Position numbers and translations under genes: made by a program. From positions 1 through 27,006 of the forward strand of contig CAMFLD010000002.1 in the NCBI GenBank assembly GCA_945957245.1: DNA of 27,006 nt. Reading direction: 5' to 3'. Source of the DNA: an uncultured Flavobacterium sp. (GTDB lineage Bacteria > Bacteroidota > Bacteroidia > Flavobacteriales > Flavobacteriaceae). Positions 1 to 8,238 of this stretch are shown here, in pieces (position 1 is the first letter of the stretch; each line of letters opens with the position of its first letter). Below the pieces are notes generated by a model. It saw only the letters and a program-made list of their open reading frames with translations, searched no databases and had not been told where the DNA came from.

Positions 1-1684
1 GAATTATAATTTCTGTCTCAGATTCGTCTGTGTAGGCTCTGTTAACCTGAAATGGAAATTCTCTGGTTCTGTATTTTTTGGGCACATAAGAATTTTGGTT
101 AAAAGCATTCAGGGCAAATAATAATTTGCCTCCTGAATTCTGGGCATACCCTTCGGCTTCCAACTCCAAATCTTCTGTAAACTCAATAGATTTTGGATTA
201 TTGGTAAATCCAATTTTTTTGACACTGAGATTATTGATGTTGGAAAATTCTTCTTTGTATCTATCTATTTGTTTTTCTCTGCTTAATCTTTCTTTCCCAA
301 ACTCATCTTCATATTGTAAACCACGGGAAACAATATTCAGTTTACCGGTCAGGCTGCCATTTTCTGAAATTTGGTAAGATCCTTTAATAACCTGCAAGTT
401 ATCTTTTTCGTTAAATGTTTTTGTCTTAACAATTTCTCCTCCTTCCGGTTTGATCAACAATACATTTCTATTATCTGTAAAATCTCCCTGAAAACCAAAT
501 GGCTGTATCTGACTGGTACACTCAAGCCAAACCAATCCATTATCTGTCGGAAGTGTCAAAATTGCATGATTTCCCTGAGCAAAAGTTATATCACTGCTGA
601 TATCCTTTTTATCTCTGCTTCCGGCATATACCAGAGTAAAATAAGATGGAACGCCCACAGATTTTAACAAGGAACGGGTATAATTTGTAAGGGCTTTACA
701 GTCGCCATAACCTAACTTATCTACATCCTTTGCCAACATGGGTTTCCATCCTCCAATACCAACCTGTACACTTACATACCTTGTTTTTTCCTGAACATAT
801 TTGTAGATAATTTTGGCAATTTCTACCGGATTTTTTTCAGCTCCAATTAACTGTTTAATTTTAGCTTGAGTCTCCTGAGGAATTTCCTCAGTATCAGCTA
901 ATAATGCATTATAATACCATTTACCAAAATCCGACCAATTGGTGGCTTTGCCTTCAATATTCTCCAAATCGAAATTTTCCAGAGCAAAATAAACTATCGG
1001 GAAAACAGAAGAATTTGCGGGACTTAATTCTTCCCTTTTTTCTGCTTTAATATTTCTAGCCTTATAAGTTATGGATGATGCTGTTTCGGTTTTCTCTACA
1101 GGATATTTGGAAGAGAAGTTACTTTCCTTTTTTTTCAGATTTAATTCGGGTTTGAAATTGATGGTATAGGATGTATTTTCAACACTAACCAGATAGTCTT
1201 CGACGGGACTCCAAGGTATAATAAAAGCTGTGTTGGAAGTTTGGATTTCCGTTTCGAAGCGCATCGTAAACGGATAGGCAATCGGCGTATAGTCGAGATA
1301 CAAGGCCCTGTTATCTGTAAAAATCGAAAAACCATCAGCTACACTTACATCTTTAAAATCTTTTCTTTTATAAACCTTGAGTTCCTTACCTGATGCATCA
1401 TAGGCAGTGGCTTCAATATGGGTTATCCTGGAGTTTTTATCATAGTTCTCAGACAAATTTAAATCTCTCAACCCCAATTCATTTAAAACCGACATAACAA
1501 CAACCGATTTGATTGTCATTGACTTTTGGGAGGTAATATCAATATTCAATTCGCTCAACCTTATAACGCTGTTGGCGTTTTGCTTTAAGCTATCCGTTAT
1601 TGCTGAAGTAGGGTATTGTAATTTTTGACTAAAACTTATTTGGGAAAGTAAAAGAAAAAAAACGGGAAGAATATTCAGTCTCAT
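1..1684 (-). CDS. DUF3857/transglutaminase-like exported protein (3' end beyond window)
   Basis: The frame is open from an ATG at 1684 to the left edge (561 codons), so the C-terminus is missing. Residues 1-20 (MRLNILPVFFLLLSQISFSQ) form a signal peptide, so the protein acts outside the cytoplasm. An N-terminal DUF3857-type beta region is followed by a transglutaminase-like core. The core has Cys329 in GYGDCKAL, His373 in GNHAIL, and an acidic residue in WLECT (Glu388), where many transglutaminase folds have Asp. This arrangement is common in Bacteroidota DUF3857 proteins. The substrate is unknown; the family is predicted to be a peptidase or cross-linking enzyme of the envelope. It follows dtd by about 50 bp on the same strand and may be read through from rsgA-dtd. 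Family confidence is high, function low. Confidence 0.85.
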   Translation of the reverse strand, partial: MRLNILPVFFLLLSQISFSQKLQYPTSAITDSLKQNANSVIRLSELNIDITSQKSMTIKSVVVMSVLNELGLRDLNLSENYDKNSRITHIEATAYDASGKELKVYKRKDFKDVSVADGFSIFTDNRALYLDYTPIAYPFTMRFETEIQTSNTAFIIPWSPVEDYLVSVENTSYTINFKPELNLKKKESNFSSKYPVEKTETASSITYKARNIKAEKREELSPANSSVFPIVYFALENFDLENIEGKATNWSDFGKWYYNALLADTEEIPQETQAKIKQLIGAEKNPVEIAKIIYKYVQEKTRYVSVQVGIGGWKPMLAKDVDKLGYGDCKALTNYTRSLLKSVGVPSYFTLVYAGSRDKKDISSDITFAQGNHAILTLPTDNGLVWLECTSQIQPFGFQGDFTDNRNVLLIKPEGGEIVKTKTFNEKDNLQVIKGSYQISENGSLTGKLNIVSRGLQYEDEFGKERLSREKQIDRYKEEFSNINNLSVKKIGFTNNPKSIEFTEDLELEAEGYAQNSGGKLLFALNAFNQNSYVPKKYRTREFPFQVNRAYTDESETEIII

Positions 1685-1735
1685 TAAAAGTCTATTTTTT
1701 TCAAATGTAAAAAAATTAACTTACAATTAACAAGC

Positions 1736-2188
1736 TTAATCTTTGTTTTTAGAATCAATAATTATAGTAACCGGACCATCGTTAAGCAGGGTCACTTTCA
1801 TATCAGCTCCAAACCTTCCTGTCTGTACTTTTTTGCCCAGCTCAAATTCCATTTTCTGAATAAATGATTCGTATAATGGAATTGCAACATCGGGCTTGGC
1901 TGCTTTTATATATGATGGGCGATTCCCTTTTTTTGTTGCGGCATGAAGGGTAAATTGACTAACAATAATCATATCTCCCCCAACCTCTTTTAACGAAAGA
2001 TTCATAACACCATTCTGATCTCCAAAAATGCGCAGATTGGCTATTTTTGAAGCCATCCAGTCTAAGTCGGTTTCAGAATCGGCTTCTTCAAATCCAACCA
2101 AAACCAACAATCCCTTTTGGATTTCAGCAACTTTAACCTCTTCAATTATTACTGAAGCCTCAGAAACTCTTTGGGTAACGGTTCTCAT
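1736..2188 (-). CDS. dtd: D-aminoacyl-tRNA deacylase
   Basis: A 150-residue protein, the usual length for DTD. It hydrolyses D-amino acids (and glycine) mischarged on tRNA in the cytoplasm. Visible hallmarks are the SQFTL motif near residues 77-81 and the C-terminal NDGPVTI motif, whose Gly-cisPro element gives chiral selectivity. The N-terminus MRTVTQRVSEASV is typical of the family. Its ATG at 2188 shares one base with the rsgA stop codon (TAATG), so translation is probably coupled to rsgA. No anomaly is seen. Confidence 0.96.
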   Translation of the reverse strand: MRTVTQRVSEASVIIEEVKVAEIQKGLLVLVGFEEADSETDLDWMASKIANLRIFGDQNGVMNLSLKEVGGDMIIVSQFTLHAATKKGNRPSYIKAAKPDVAIPLYESFIQKMEFELGKKVQTGRFGADMKVTLLNDGPVTIIIDSKNKD

Positions 2189-3168
2189 TATGATTTTCTG
2201 GATTCGTCACTGGCAATTCGGTCATCATTGTAGATATCCTGCCTGTAATGTTCATCATCTCCTTCAAGGATTTTGAGGTAACTGTTGTAGCGTGACCAGG
2301 CAATTTTATCTTCCTCCAGGGCTTTTTTGACAGCACAATGCGGCTCTTCTTTATGAAGACAGTTGTTGAATTTGCATTGGTCTTTCAAACGAAAAAATTC
2401 GGGAAAATAATCACTTACTTCAGCCGGTTCCATATCCACTATTCCAAATCCTTTTATACCGGGGGTATCTATAATTCTGGCATCAAACGAAAGATCGTAC
2501 ATTTCGGCAAATGTGGTAGTATGCTGCCCCTGCATGCTTTGCTCTGAAATAGTTTTTGTTTTCAGATTCAATTCGGATTCCAAAGCATTGACCAGCGTTG
2601 ATTTTCCAACTCCGGAATGCCCGGAAAACATACTTACTTTTCCTGTCATTAATTGTTTCAATTCATCCAGTCCTTTCTTTTCAAGGGCAGAAACCCTGAT
2701 GCATTTGTATCCTATTTGCGAATAAACATATTGAAGATACAACTGTTCGTCCTGCATAGCTTCATCATAAGTATCAATTTTGTTAAAAACCAAAACCGTT
2801 TCTATATCATAAGCTTCGGCTGTTACCAAAAACCTATCAATAAAACTGGTAGTTGTTGGCGGATTGTTGATAGTTATCAAAAGAAAAACAATATCAATAT
2901 TGGAAGCAATAATATGCGTCTGTTTGGAAAGGTTTACTGATTTTCGGATAATATAATTTTTTCTGTCATGAATGTTGTTGATGATTCCAATAACAGTATC
3001 TGCAGTTTCATCCAACTCAAAATCCACCACATCACCCACGGCAATCGGGTTAGTACTTTTGATACCCTGCATACGGAATTTTCCTTTGATGCGGCATTCA
3101 AAAACCTGCTGGTCTTCGGTTTTAACGGTATACCAACTACCGGTGGATTTATAAACGAGTCCTGTCAA
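2188..3168 (-). CDS. rsgA: Ribosome small subunit-dependent GTPase A
   Basis: A 326-residue circularly permuted GTPase that helps late 30S subunit maturation. An N-terminal OB-fold occupies about residues 1-70. The G motifs appear in permuted order: NKID (129-132, G4), GHSGVGKST (183-191, G1/P-loop) and DTPG (234-237, G3). The C-terminal zinc finger is complete, with Cys265, Cys270, His272 and Cys278. The start at 3168 gives the expected OB-fold N-terminus (MTGLVYKSTGSWY). It is followed directly by dtd, overlapping by one base, in an apparent rsgA-dtd unit. Confidence 0.97.
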   Translation of the reverse strand: MTGLVYKSTGSWYTVKTEDQQVFECRIKGKFRMQGIKSTNPIAVGDVVDFELDETADTVIGIINNIHDRKNYIIRKSVNLSKQTHIIASNIDIVFLLITINNPPTTTSFIDRFLVTAEAYDIETVLVFNKIDTYDEAMQDEQLYLQYVYSQIGYKCIRVSALEKKGLDELKQLMTGKVSMFSGHSGVGKSTLVNALESELNLKTKTISEQSMQGQHTTTFAEMYDLSFDARIIDTPGIKGFGIVDMEPAEVSDYFPEFFRLKDQCKFNNCLHKEEPHCAVKKALEEDKIAWSRYNSYLKILEGDDEHYRQDIYNDDRIASDESRKS

Positions 3169-3250
3169 AATTAATTATCAATTACAGATTACGAATGACA
3201 AAGGTAAAAAATGAAAGCTGTCATTGTGTTTAAAGTTGGGTATAAATAAA

Positions 3251-3276
3251 AAAAGTTGCCATTGCCGGCAACTTTT
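3251..3276 (-). terminator. Rho-independent terminator after the small secreted protein
   Basis: Perfect 10-bp inverted repeat (AAAAGTTGCC / GGCAACTTTT) with a 6-nt loop. On the minus strand it is followed by a run of T. It lies just downstream of the stop of the 3299-3823 gene and isolates it from rsgA. Confidence 0.85.
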
Positions 3277-3298
3277 ATATTCTTTCAAACTATGTTAA

Positions 3299-3823
3299 TT
3301 AGTATTTGTAAGCAACTCCTGTTTTGATAGCCTGAGAACCACCAAGAGCGTTAGAGTTAGCTCCAACTGTAGTTTTGTCTGAAGTCAACAATACGAATGG
3401 ACAACCTTGTTTAGCTGCATCCATTTTAAGCTTCTTTTGTGCCTTTTTGTCTCCTGTGTTACCTGTTTGGAAGTTAATCAAACCAGTTTTTCCACGAACT
3501 TCACCTACTTTTTTCAAACCAGAGATGTAAGCTTTGTCTTCAAGGATAACCACTTTTTCCCAGTCGTCTTCACCATTTATGACAATTTTCTCAGTTACAT
3601 CTTCCTGTCTTTTTGTTTTTCCGTAGATAATTTTTTCAACGGCGTACTTTCCGATAGTGTTTTCAGCATCTTCTCCATCATACTTAAAAGTAATGGTGTA
3701 CTCATCAAGGCGGATAACTTTCCCTTCAACAACTTCTCCACTGTGTTTGTAGATTTTGTCTAACTGCGCATTTGCTACACCGAAGCTTAATAGCATTACG
3801 AAGAATAAAATAGTTTTTTTCAT
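3299..3823 (-). CDS. Small secreted protein of unknown function
   Basis: A 174-residue protein with a clear signal peptide (MKKTILFFVMLLSFGVANAQ), so it is exported to the periplasm or surface. The mature part begins with a short beta-rich repeat-like region (GEVVEGKVIRLDEYTITFKY), of the kind seen in small beta-barrel domains that follow 'G.v..G.v' patterns. A lysine-rich middle (about residues 125-140) and a Gly/Ser/Asn-rich C-terminus follow. There is one cysteine in the mature part. It sits alone between rsgA and the aromatic operon with its own terminator, and is probably monocistronic. I do not recognise a named family. It is clearly a real gene because of its signal peptide, codon use and terminator. 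Confidence 0.85.
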   Translation of the reverse strand: MKKTILFFVMLLSFGVANAQLDKIYKHSGEVVEGKVIRLDEYTITFKYDGEDAENTIGKYAVEKIIYGKTKRQEDVTEKIVINGEDDWEKVVILEDKAYISGLKKVGEVRGKTGLINFQTGNTGDKKAQKKLKMDAAKQGCPFVLLTSDKTTVGANSNALGGSQAIKTGVAYKY

Positions 3824-3925
3824 TTTTTAATAATTTTAATTATAGTTTTTCGTTTTTGTCCTGCAATGATACAAAAAATAATTTCACAAAAAATACGTCA
3901 TATATCGTATTTATTTAAGATTTTC

Positions 3926-5008
3926 TTAAGAATTTATGATTTTCTCCTGATGAGCGATACTTTCCTGGTGTATTGCCTTAAAAATCCGTAGGATAAACTC
4001 TTCACTAAGACCCTTTTCCTCTCCTTCCAGAATCATTTTACCCAGGATTTCGTTCCATCTTTTATTTTGGAGTACCGCTACATTTTTTTCTTTTTTCAAT
4101 GCTCCAATTTGCTCTGCAACTTTCATCCTGTTTCCTAAAATTTCCAAAAGCTTACTATCTGCAATATCAATGTTGGCTCTAAGCTTTATCATTTTAACGT
4201 TATAATCATCTTCGTCAAAAGTTGGTTTTTTAACCTTCAAATCCTCAAACATTTGTTTCAAAACTGATGGTGTCACCTGCTGGGCTGCATCGCTCCAGGC
4301 ATTGTCGGGGTCGATGTGGGTTTCTATAATTAATCCGTCATAATTCAAATCCAAAGCCTGTTGCGACACTTCCTGAATCATATCACGTCTTCCTGTTATA
4401 TGAGAAGGGTCGCAAATCAAAACCAAATCAGGGAAACGACTCTGCAGTTCAATTGGCAATTGCCATTCTGGAATATTACGATACTTAGTTTTTTCATAAG
4501 TAGAAAATCCTCTGTGGATAACCCCAAGATTACGGATTCCTGCATTGTATAAACGCTCTACACCTCCTATCCAGAGTGCCAAATCGGGGTTTACAGGATT
4601 TTTGACCAAAACAATCTTATCCGTACCGGCCAACGCATCGGCAATTTCCTGAACGGCAAAAGGGTTAACCGTTGTTCGTGCTCCAATCCACAAAACATCT
4701 ATATCGTGTTCTAAAGCCAGTTTGACATGTGTTGCATTGGCCACTTCAACAGCCATCTGTAATCCAGTCTCTGCTTTTGCTTTCTGTAGCCATTTTAATC
4801 CAATAGCACCCACTCCTTCAAATCCTCCGGGACGTGTTCTGGGCTTCCAGATTCCAGCCCGGAAAATAGAAACATCAGAATCTTTTAATTCACGAGCTAT
4901 TTTTAATACCTGTTCTTCGGTTTCCGCACTGCACGGCCCGGCTATTACTAATGGATGATCTAAATTAAGGTCATCCAACCATTTCCTGTTTTCTGCTTTT
5001 ATATCCAT
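3926..5008 (-). CDS. Bifunctional DAHP synthase / chorismate mutase (type II AroQ)
   Basis: A 360-residue fusion. Residues about 1-265 are a KDO8P-synthase-like (type I-beta) DAHP synthase, which condenses PEP and erythrose-4-phosphate in the first shikimate step. Motifs are GPCSAET (24-30), KPRTRPGGFEG (55-65) and CDPSH (199-203), with metal/substrate residues around ETHIDPDNAWSD. Residues about 270-360 are an all-helical AroQ chorismate mutase, with the LRANID arginine (277) and RMKVAEQIG (294 onward). The mutase yields prephenate for PheA. Fusion of the two is standard in Bacteroidota and allows prephenate-linked feedback. It is the last gene of the pheA-aminotransferase-aroG operon, 28 bp after the aminotransferase stop. 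Confidence 0.95.
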   Translation of the reverse strand: MDIKAENRKWLDDLNLDHPLVIAGPCSAETEEQVLKIARELKDSDVSIFRAGIWKPRTRPGGFEGVGAIGLKWLQKAKAETGLQMAVEVANATHVKLALEHDIDVLWIGARTTVNPFAVQEIADALAGTDKIVLVKNPVNPDLALWIGGVERLYNAGIRNLGVIHRGFSTYEKTKYRNIPEWQLPIELQSRFPDLVLICDPSHITGRRDMIQEVSQQALDLNYDGLIIETHIDPDNAWSDAAQQVTPSVLKQMFEDLKVKKPTFDEDDYNVKMIKLRANIDIADSKLLEILGNRMKVAEQIGALKKEKNVAVLQNKRWNEILGKMILEGEEKGLSEEFILRIFKAIHQESIAHQEKIINS

Positions 5009-5036
5009 AGCTTTTTATATGTCGTAAAATTAAATC

Positions 5037-6209
5037 CTAATTCGTAATTTCTAATTGATAATCTGTAATTCTTTTTATGGCTTCTTCTATTTTTTCTTCC
5101 GGTACACATAGCGAAAACCTAATATAGCCTTCTCCATTACTTCCAAAAATAGTTCCGGGTGTGATGAACAGATGCTGCTCTCTCAGAATGGTATCTACAA
5201 ATGCTTCCGCCGATGCGATTCCGGGAGGCAGCTTGGCCCAAACAAACAGTCCTACATTGTTTACATCAAAACGGCATTGGAGTTGTTCTGCCAGTTTAAA
5301 GACCATTTTTCTACGTCTGTTATACACTTCATCTTGTTTTAGAAACCAGGATTTACCAAGTTTCATTGCTTCAATAGCCCCTTTTTGGATACCGTAAAAC
5401 ATGCCGCTGTCCATATTGCTTTTCACTTTCAATACTGCCTCAATCAATCTTGGATTCCCTAATACCATACCCACACGCCAACCTGCCATATTATAGCTTT
5501 TGGAAAGCGAGTTTAATTCTAAAGCAATCTCTTTAGCTCCTTCTACCTGTAGAATTGACAACGGATTGTTATTCAAAACAAAACTGTATGGGTTATCGTT
5601 TACTATCAAAATGTTATGCTTCTTTCCAAAGGCAACCAATTTTTCAAACAATTCTAAATTTCCGGCTTCACCCGTCGGCATGTGTGGATAGGAAACCCAC
5701 ATCAGCTTAACTTTTGACAAATCTTTTTGTTCCAAGGCCTCAAAATCCGGATGCCAGTTGGTGGCTTCGGTCAAATCATAATAAACCGGCTTTGCCTGAA
5801 CTAATTCGGTTACCGAAGCATAAGTAGGATAACCCGGATTCGGAATCAGTACCTCATCGCCTTCATTTAAAAAGGCTAATGAAATGTGCATAATTCCTTC
5901 TTTAGAGCCCATTAACGGCAAGATTTCCGTATTAAAATCCAGAGAAACTCCAAAATGCTCCTGATAAAAACCCGCCATTCCTTTCCTAAGTTCCGGTAAG
6001 CCCTGATAGCTTTGGTATTCATGGGCTTTGTCATCAAACATAGCTTTTTGTATGGCCTCAATTACGCTGGCATCTGGCATCAAATCCGGGCTTCCGATTC
6101 CCATGTTGATCACGGACTTCCCTTCTGCTATCATCTGACGGACTTCCCTGAGTTTCTTTGAAAAATAATATTCTTCTACTGTATTCAATCGTTTTGCAGT
6201 GGCTATCAT
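5037..6209 (-). CDS. PLP-dependent aminotransferase (class I/II) of the aromatic operon
   Basis: A 390-residue fold-type I aminotransferase. Lys237 in SLSKSYN is the predicted Schiff-base lysine, Asp205 in NDNPYS contacts the pyridine nitrogen, and GSKEG (101-105) and the Arg in WRVG (244-247) bind the PLP phosphate. The usual 'NNPTG' loop reads YPHMPTG, so the Asn before PTG is replaced by Met. I believe this variant is typical of this Bacteroidota group. Its ATG overlaps the pheA stop (ATGA), so the two are translationally coupled. Context suggests transamination of phenylpyruvate or prephenate, but the substrate cannot be read from sequence; relatives are often annotated as aspartate or LL-DAP aminotransferase-like. 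Confidence 0.9.
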   Translation of the reverse strand: MIATAKRLNTVEEYYFSKKLREVRQMIAEGKSVINMGIGSPDLMPDASVIEAIQKAMFDDKAHEYQSYQGLPELRKGMAGFYQEHFGVSLDFNTEILPLMGSKEGIMHISLAFLNEGDEVLIPNPGYPTYASVTELVQAKPVYYDLTEATNWHPDFEALEQKDLSKVKLMWVSYPHMPTGEAGNLELFEKLVAFGKKHNILIVNDNPYSFVLNNNPLSILQVEGAKEIALELNSLSKSYNMAGWRVGMVLGNPRLIEAVLKVKSNMDSGMFYGIQKGAIEAMKLGKSWFLKQDEVYNRRRKMVFKLAEQLQCRFDVNNVGLFVWAKLPPGIASAEAFVDTILREQHLFITPGTIFGSNGEGYIRFSLCVPEEKIEEAIKRITDYQLEITN

Positions 6210-7033
6210 AATCTTCCGTTTTTGTATTCTCCTAAAACCTTAAAATGAGTGGTCATTAACGCCAAAATATTTTTCGCCTTTTCATAATGCTTGTATTTTT
6301 CAAAGATCACATCCACAAAAAAAGAATACTGAAAAGGCTGCTCAATAATGGGCATCGACTGTATTTTGGTCAGGTTCAGTTTGCAGTTGTTCATCACATT
6401 CAAAACTGTAGCCAGACTCCCAGCAGTATCATCTAACTCAAATTTTACCGAGGCTTTGTTTATTTCTTCTTTGGGCAGCTCCTTGTTTTGAGTTTTAACA
6501 ATTACAAACCTGGTTTTATTACTTTGAATGGTATGAATACCTGAAGCCAAAATCTCCAAATCGTATAGTTTTGCCGCTATGGGTGCTGCTACAGCTCCTA
6601 TCCCTATTAGTTTTTGTTCCTGAATCCTTCTGGCTGTTTCGGCGGTATCTCCGCTTTCTACTAATTTAATATGAGGGTATTGACTGAAAAAAACAGCACA
6701 CTGAAGCAATGCTATCGGATGAGAATGTACCTCCTTGATATCTTCAATTTTTTGCCCCTTCAGCACCATAAGATTCATGTGGATATCCAGGTAATGTTCG
6801 CCAATAATATGCAGGTTGTTGCGGTCAATTAGTGCATAATTTGGAATAATGGAACCGGCAATGGAATTCTCCAATGCCATTACACCTTTCTGCGCATGAT
6901 TTCCCAGAAGGCTTTTAACCACATCATCAAAAGACATGCATTCATCCAAATCACATTCCTGCCGGAAATACTCCTGCGCTACCTGATGATGAAAGGAACC
7001 TTTGATTCCCTGAATTGCAATTTTTGTTTCCAT
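6206..7033 (-). CDS. pheA: Prephenate dehydratase with ACT domain
   Basis: A 275-residue monofunctional PheA converting prephenate to phenylpyruvate. The catalytic PDT domain covers residues 1-180, with ENSIAGS (55-61) and TRFVIV (174-179) motifs. An ACT regulatory domain starts near 197. Its Phe-binding 'ESRP' motif reads QSMP (225-228), a departure I also associate with Bacteroidota homologues. I chose the start at 7033 (METKIAIQG). The longer frame would begin inside the terminator hairpin 7039-7068 and gives a non-homologous N-terminus. The gene is first in its operon and lies 5 nt after the T-run of an attenuator, behind a Phe/Tyr leader peptide. Confidence 0.95.
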   Translation of the reverse strand: METKIAIQGIKGSFHHQVAQEYFRQECDLDECMSFDDVVKSLLGNHAQKGVMALENSIAGSIIPNYALIDRNNLHIIGEHYLDIHMNLMVLKGQKIEDIKEVHSHPIALLQCAVFFSQYPHIKLVESGDTAETARRIQEQKLIGIGAVAAPIAAKLYDLEILASGIHTIQSNKTRFVIVKTQNKELPKEEINKASVKFELDDTAGSLATVLNVMNNCKLNLTKIQSMPIIEQPFQYSFFVDVIFEKYKHYEKAKNILALMTTHFKVLGEYKNGRL

Positions 7034-7038
7034 ACAGC

Positions 7039-7068
7039 AAAAAAAAATCCCGATTTGCATCGGGATTT
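7039..7068 (-). terminator. Attenuator terminator in front of pheA
   Basis: Perfect 10-bp stem (AAATCCCGAT / ATCGGGATTT, 7045-7054 with 7059-7068) and a 4-nt loop, followed on the minus strand by nine T (7039-7047). It ends only five bases before the pheA ATG. It therefore cannot serve an upstream structural gene and must control pheA. The proximal arm (RNA AAUCCC) can instead pair with GGGAUU at 7118-7123 in the leader ORF. Confidence 0.85.
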
Positions 7069-7092
7069 ATATAGAGTTATCTGTTTAATTTT

Positions 7093-7182
7093 TTATCTTT
7101 TTACATAACACAATACTAATCCCCTTTTCTGTCCGAAGAAGAAATAAAAGAAATAGTTATACCAAGTGTTGAATGTTCTCAT
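7093..7182 (-). CDS. Phe/Tyr-rich attenuation leader peptide of the pheA operon
   Basis: A 29-codon ORF from an ATG at 7182 to TAA at 7093-7095. It holds the block TWYNYFFYFFFG (residues 6-17). In total there are 6 Phe, 4 Tyr and 1 Trp in 29 residues. It precedes the terminator at 7039-7068. The codons just after the block (AGG GGA TTA, residues 20-22) carry GGGAUU, complementary to AAUCCC of the terminator's 5' arm. A further GUUAU (7105-7109) can pair with AUAAC (7076-7080). A ribosome stalled on Phe/Tyr codons leaves GGGAUU free to form an antiterminator. An unstalled ribosome covers it and the terminator forms. This is the classic amino-acid attenuation logic; the pairing is seen, regulation is inferred. 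Confidence 0.85.
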   Translation of the reverse strand: MRTFNTWYNYFFYFFFGQKRGLVLCYVKR

Positions 7183-7200
7183 TTGTTGTCTTATGTTTTG

Positions 7201-7233
7201 CTAATGTAGAAAATTAAACCTTAGGTTTTACAA
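7201..7233 (-). promoter_or_regulatory. Candidate promoter of the pheA leader
   Basis: On the minus strand a TTG (7231-7233) is separated by 22 nt from TACATTAG (7201-7208). This is close to the Bacteroidota TTTG / TAnnTTTG consensus, and a transcript would start shortly before the leader-peptide ATG at 7182. Confidence 0.5.
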
Positions 7234-7311
7234 GGCTTTGCAAAAAAAGTTACGATATCGTTTTAGCTGAAATCATAAAATTGTCTTTTTTCCGTTTAAC
7301 GTATTAATTAG

Positions 7312-7319
7312 TACATTTG
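7312..7319 (+). promoter_or_regulatory. Candidate -7 element of gldA
   Basis: TACATTTG matches the Bacteroidota TAnnTTTG element exactly and lies 16 nt before the gldA ATG. No well-spaced -33 TTTG is visible, and the 5' UTR would be very short (about 10 nt). Confidence 0.45.
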
Positions 7320-7335
7320 CTCAAAATCGATTGGT

Positions 7336-8238
7336 ATGTCAATAGAAGTTCAGAATATATCGAAACATTATGGTGCTCAAAAAGCATTGGATAATGTTTC
7401 CTTTTCCGTAAAAAAAGGTGAAATTGTTGGTTTCCTGGGTCCGAATGGTGCCGGAAAATCAACCCTGATGAAAATTTTGACCACCTTTATCAATGCGGAT
7501 GAAGGCACTGCTTCGGTAAACGGAAGCAATGTAATCGAGAACCCAAAAGCGGTACAACTGTCTGTGGGCTACCTCCCGGAACACAATCCGTTATACCTTG
7601 ATTTATATGTCCGTGAATATTTGGCTTTTAACGCCGATGTATACAAAGTAGCCAAAAGCCGAATTGATGAAGTAATAGAACTTACCGGACTTACTCCTGA
7701 AAGCCACAAAAAAATTGGGCAATTATCCAAAGGATACAGACAACGTGTAGGATTGGCTACCGCCCTGCTCCACAATCCTGATGTGCTTATTCTGGATGAG
7801 CCAACCACAGGCTTAGACCCGAATCAGTTGGTCGAAATCAGGAATGTGATTAAGAATGTAGGGAAAGATAAAACCGTTTTTCTGTCTACCCACATCATGC
7901 AGGAAGTGGAAGCTATTTGCGACCGGGTCATTATTATCGACCATGGCAAAATTGTAACCGACAAAAAACTCGATAAACTGGTTGCTGAAGAAAAGGAACA
8001 AATCATCGAAGTGGAATTTGACAAAGTCATTAACGAAAGCCTTCTGGCTTCGTTACCAAACATCAAAACCTATAAAAACAATAATGACAATATCTGGACT
8101 TTAACCTTTAATTCCAGTGAAGACATGAGGCCAAAAATATTTGATTTTGCCCATGACAACGGATTAAAAACGCTTCAAATCAGTCTGAAAAATAAAAACC
8201 TTGAAGAAATATTCAGGGAGAAAACGAAGAAAAATTAA
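7336..8238 (+). CDS. gldA: Gliding-motility ABC transporter ATP-binding protein GldA
   Basis: A 300-residue ABC ATPase. Walker A is GPNGAGKST (35-43), the signature is LSKGYRQ (130-136) and Walker B is LILDEPTTGLD (151-161). The switch region is STHIMQEVEAICDRV. The N-terminus MSIEVQNISKHYG and the C-terminal extension agree with flavobacterial GldA, the ATPase that works with the GldF/GldG membrane proteins in gliding and type IX-linked motility. It is encoded alone here, divergent from pheA. Its stop overlaps the stop of the convergent gene by four bases. Assignment within the ABC-2 ATPase family rests on recalled similarity. Confidence 0.85.
   Translation: MSIEVQNISKHYGAQKALDNVSFSVKKGEIVGFLGPNGAGKSTLMKILTTFINADEGTASVNGSNVIENPKAVQLSVGYLPEHNPLYLDLYVREYLAFNADVYKVAKSRIDEVIELTGLTPESHKKIGQLSKGYRQRVGLATALLHNPDVLILDEPTTGLDPNQLVEIRNVIKNVGKDKTVFLSTHIMQEVEAICDRVIIIDHGKIVTDKKLDKLVAEEKEQIIEVEFDKVINESLLASLPNIKTYKNNNDNIWTLTFNSSEDMRPKIFDFAHDNGLKTLQISLKNKNLEEIFREKTKKN

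Noticed and set aside
126..667. Plus-strand ORFs at the left edge
   Set aside because: They are antisense to the DUF3857/transglutaminase gene, which is open across the whole region and has clear catalytic motifs.
7033..7060. Longer pheA start at 7060
   Set aside because: It lies in the attenuator hairpin and gives a non-homologous N-terminus.
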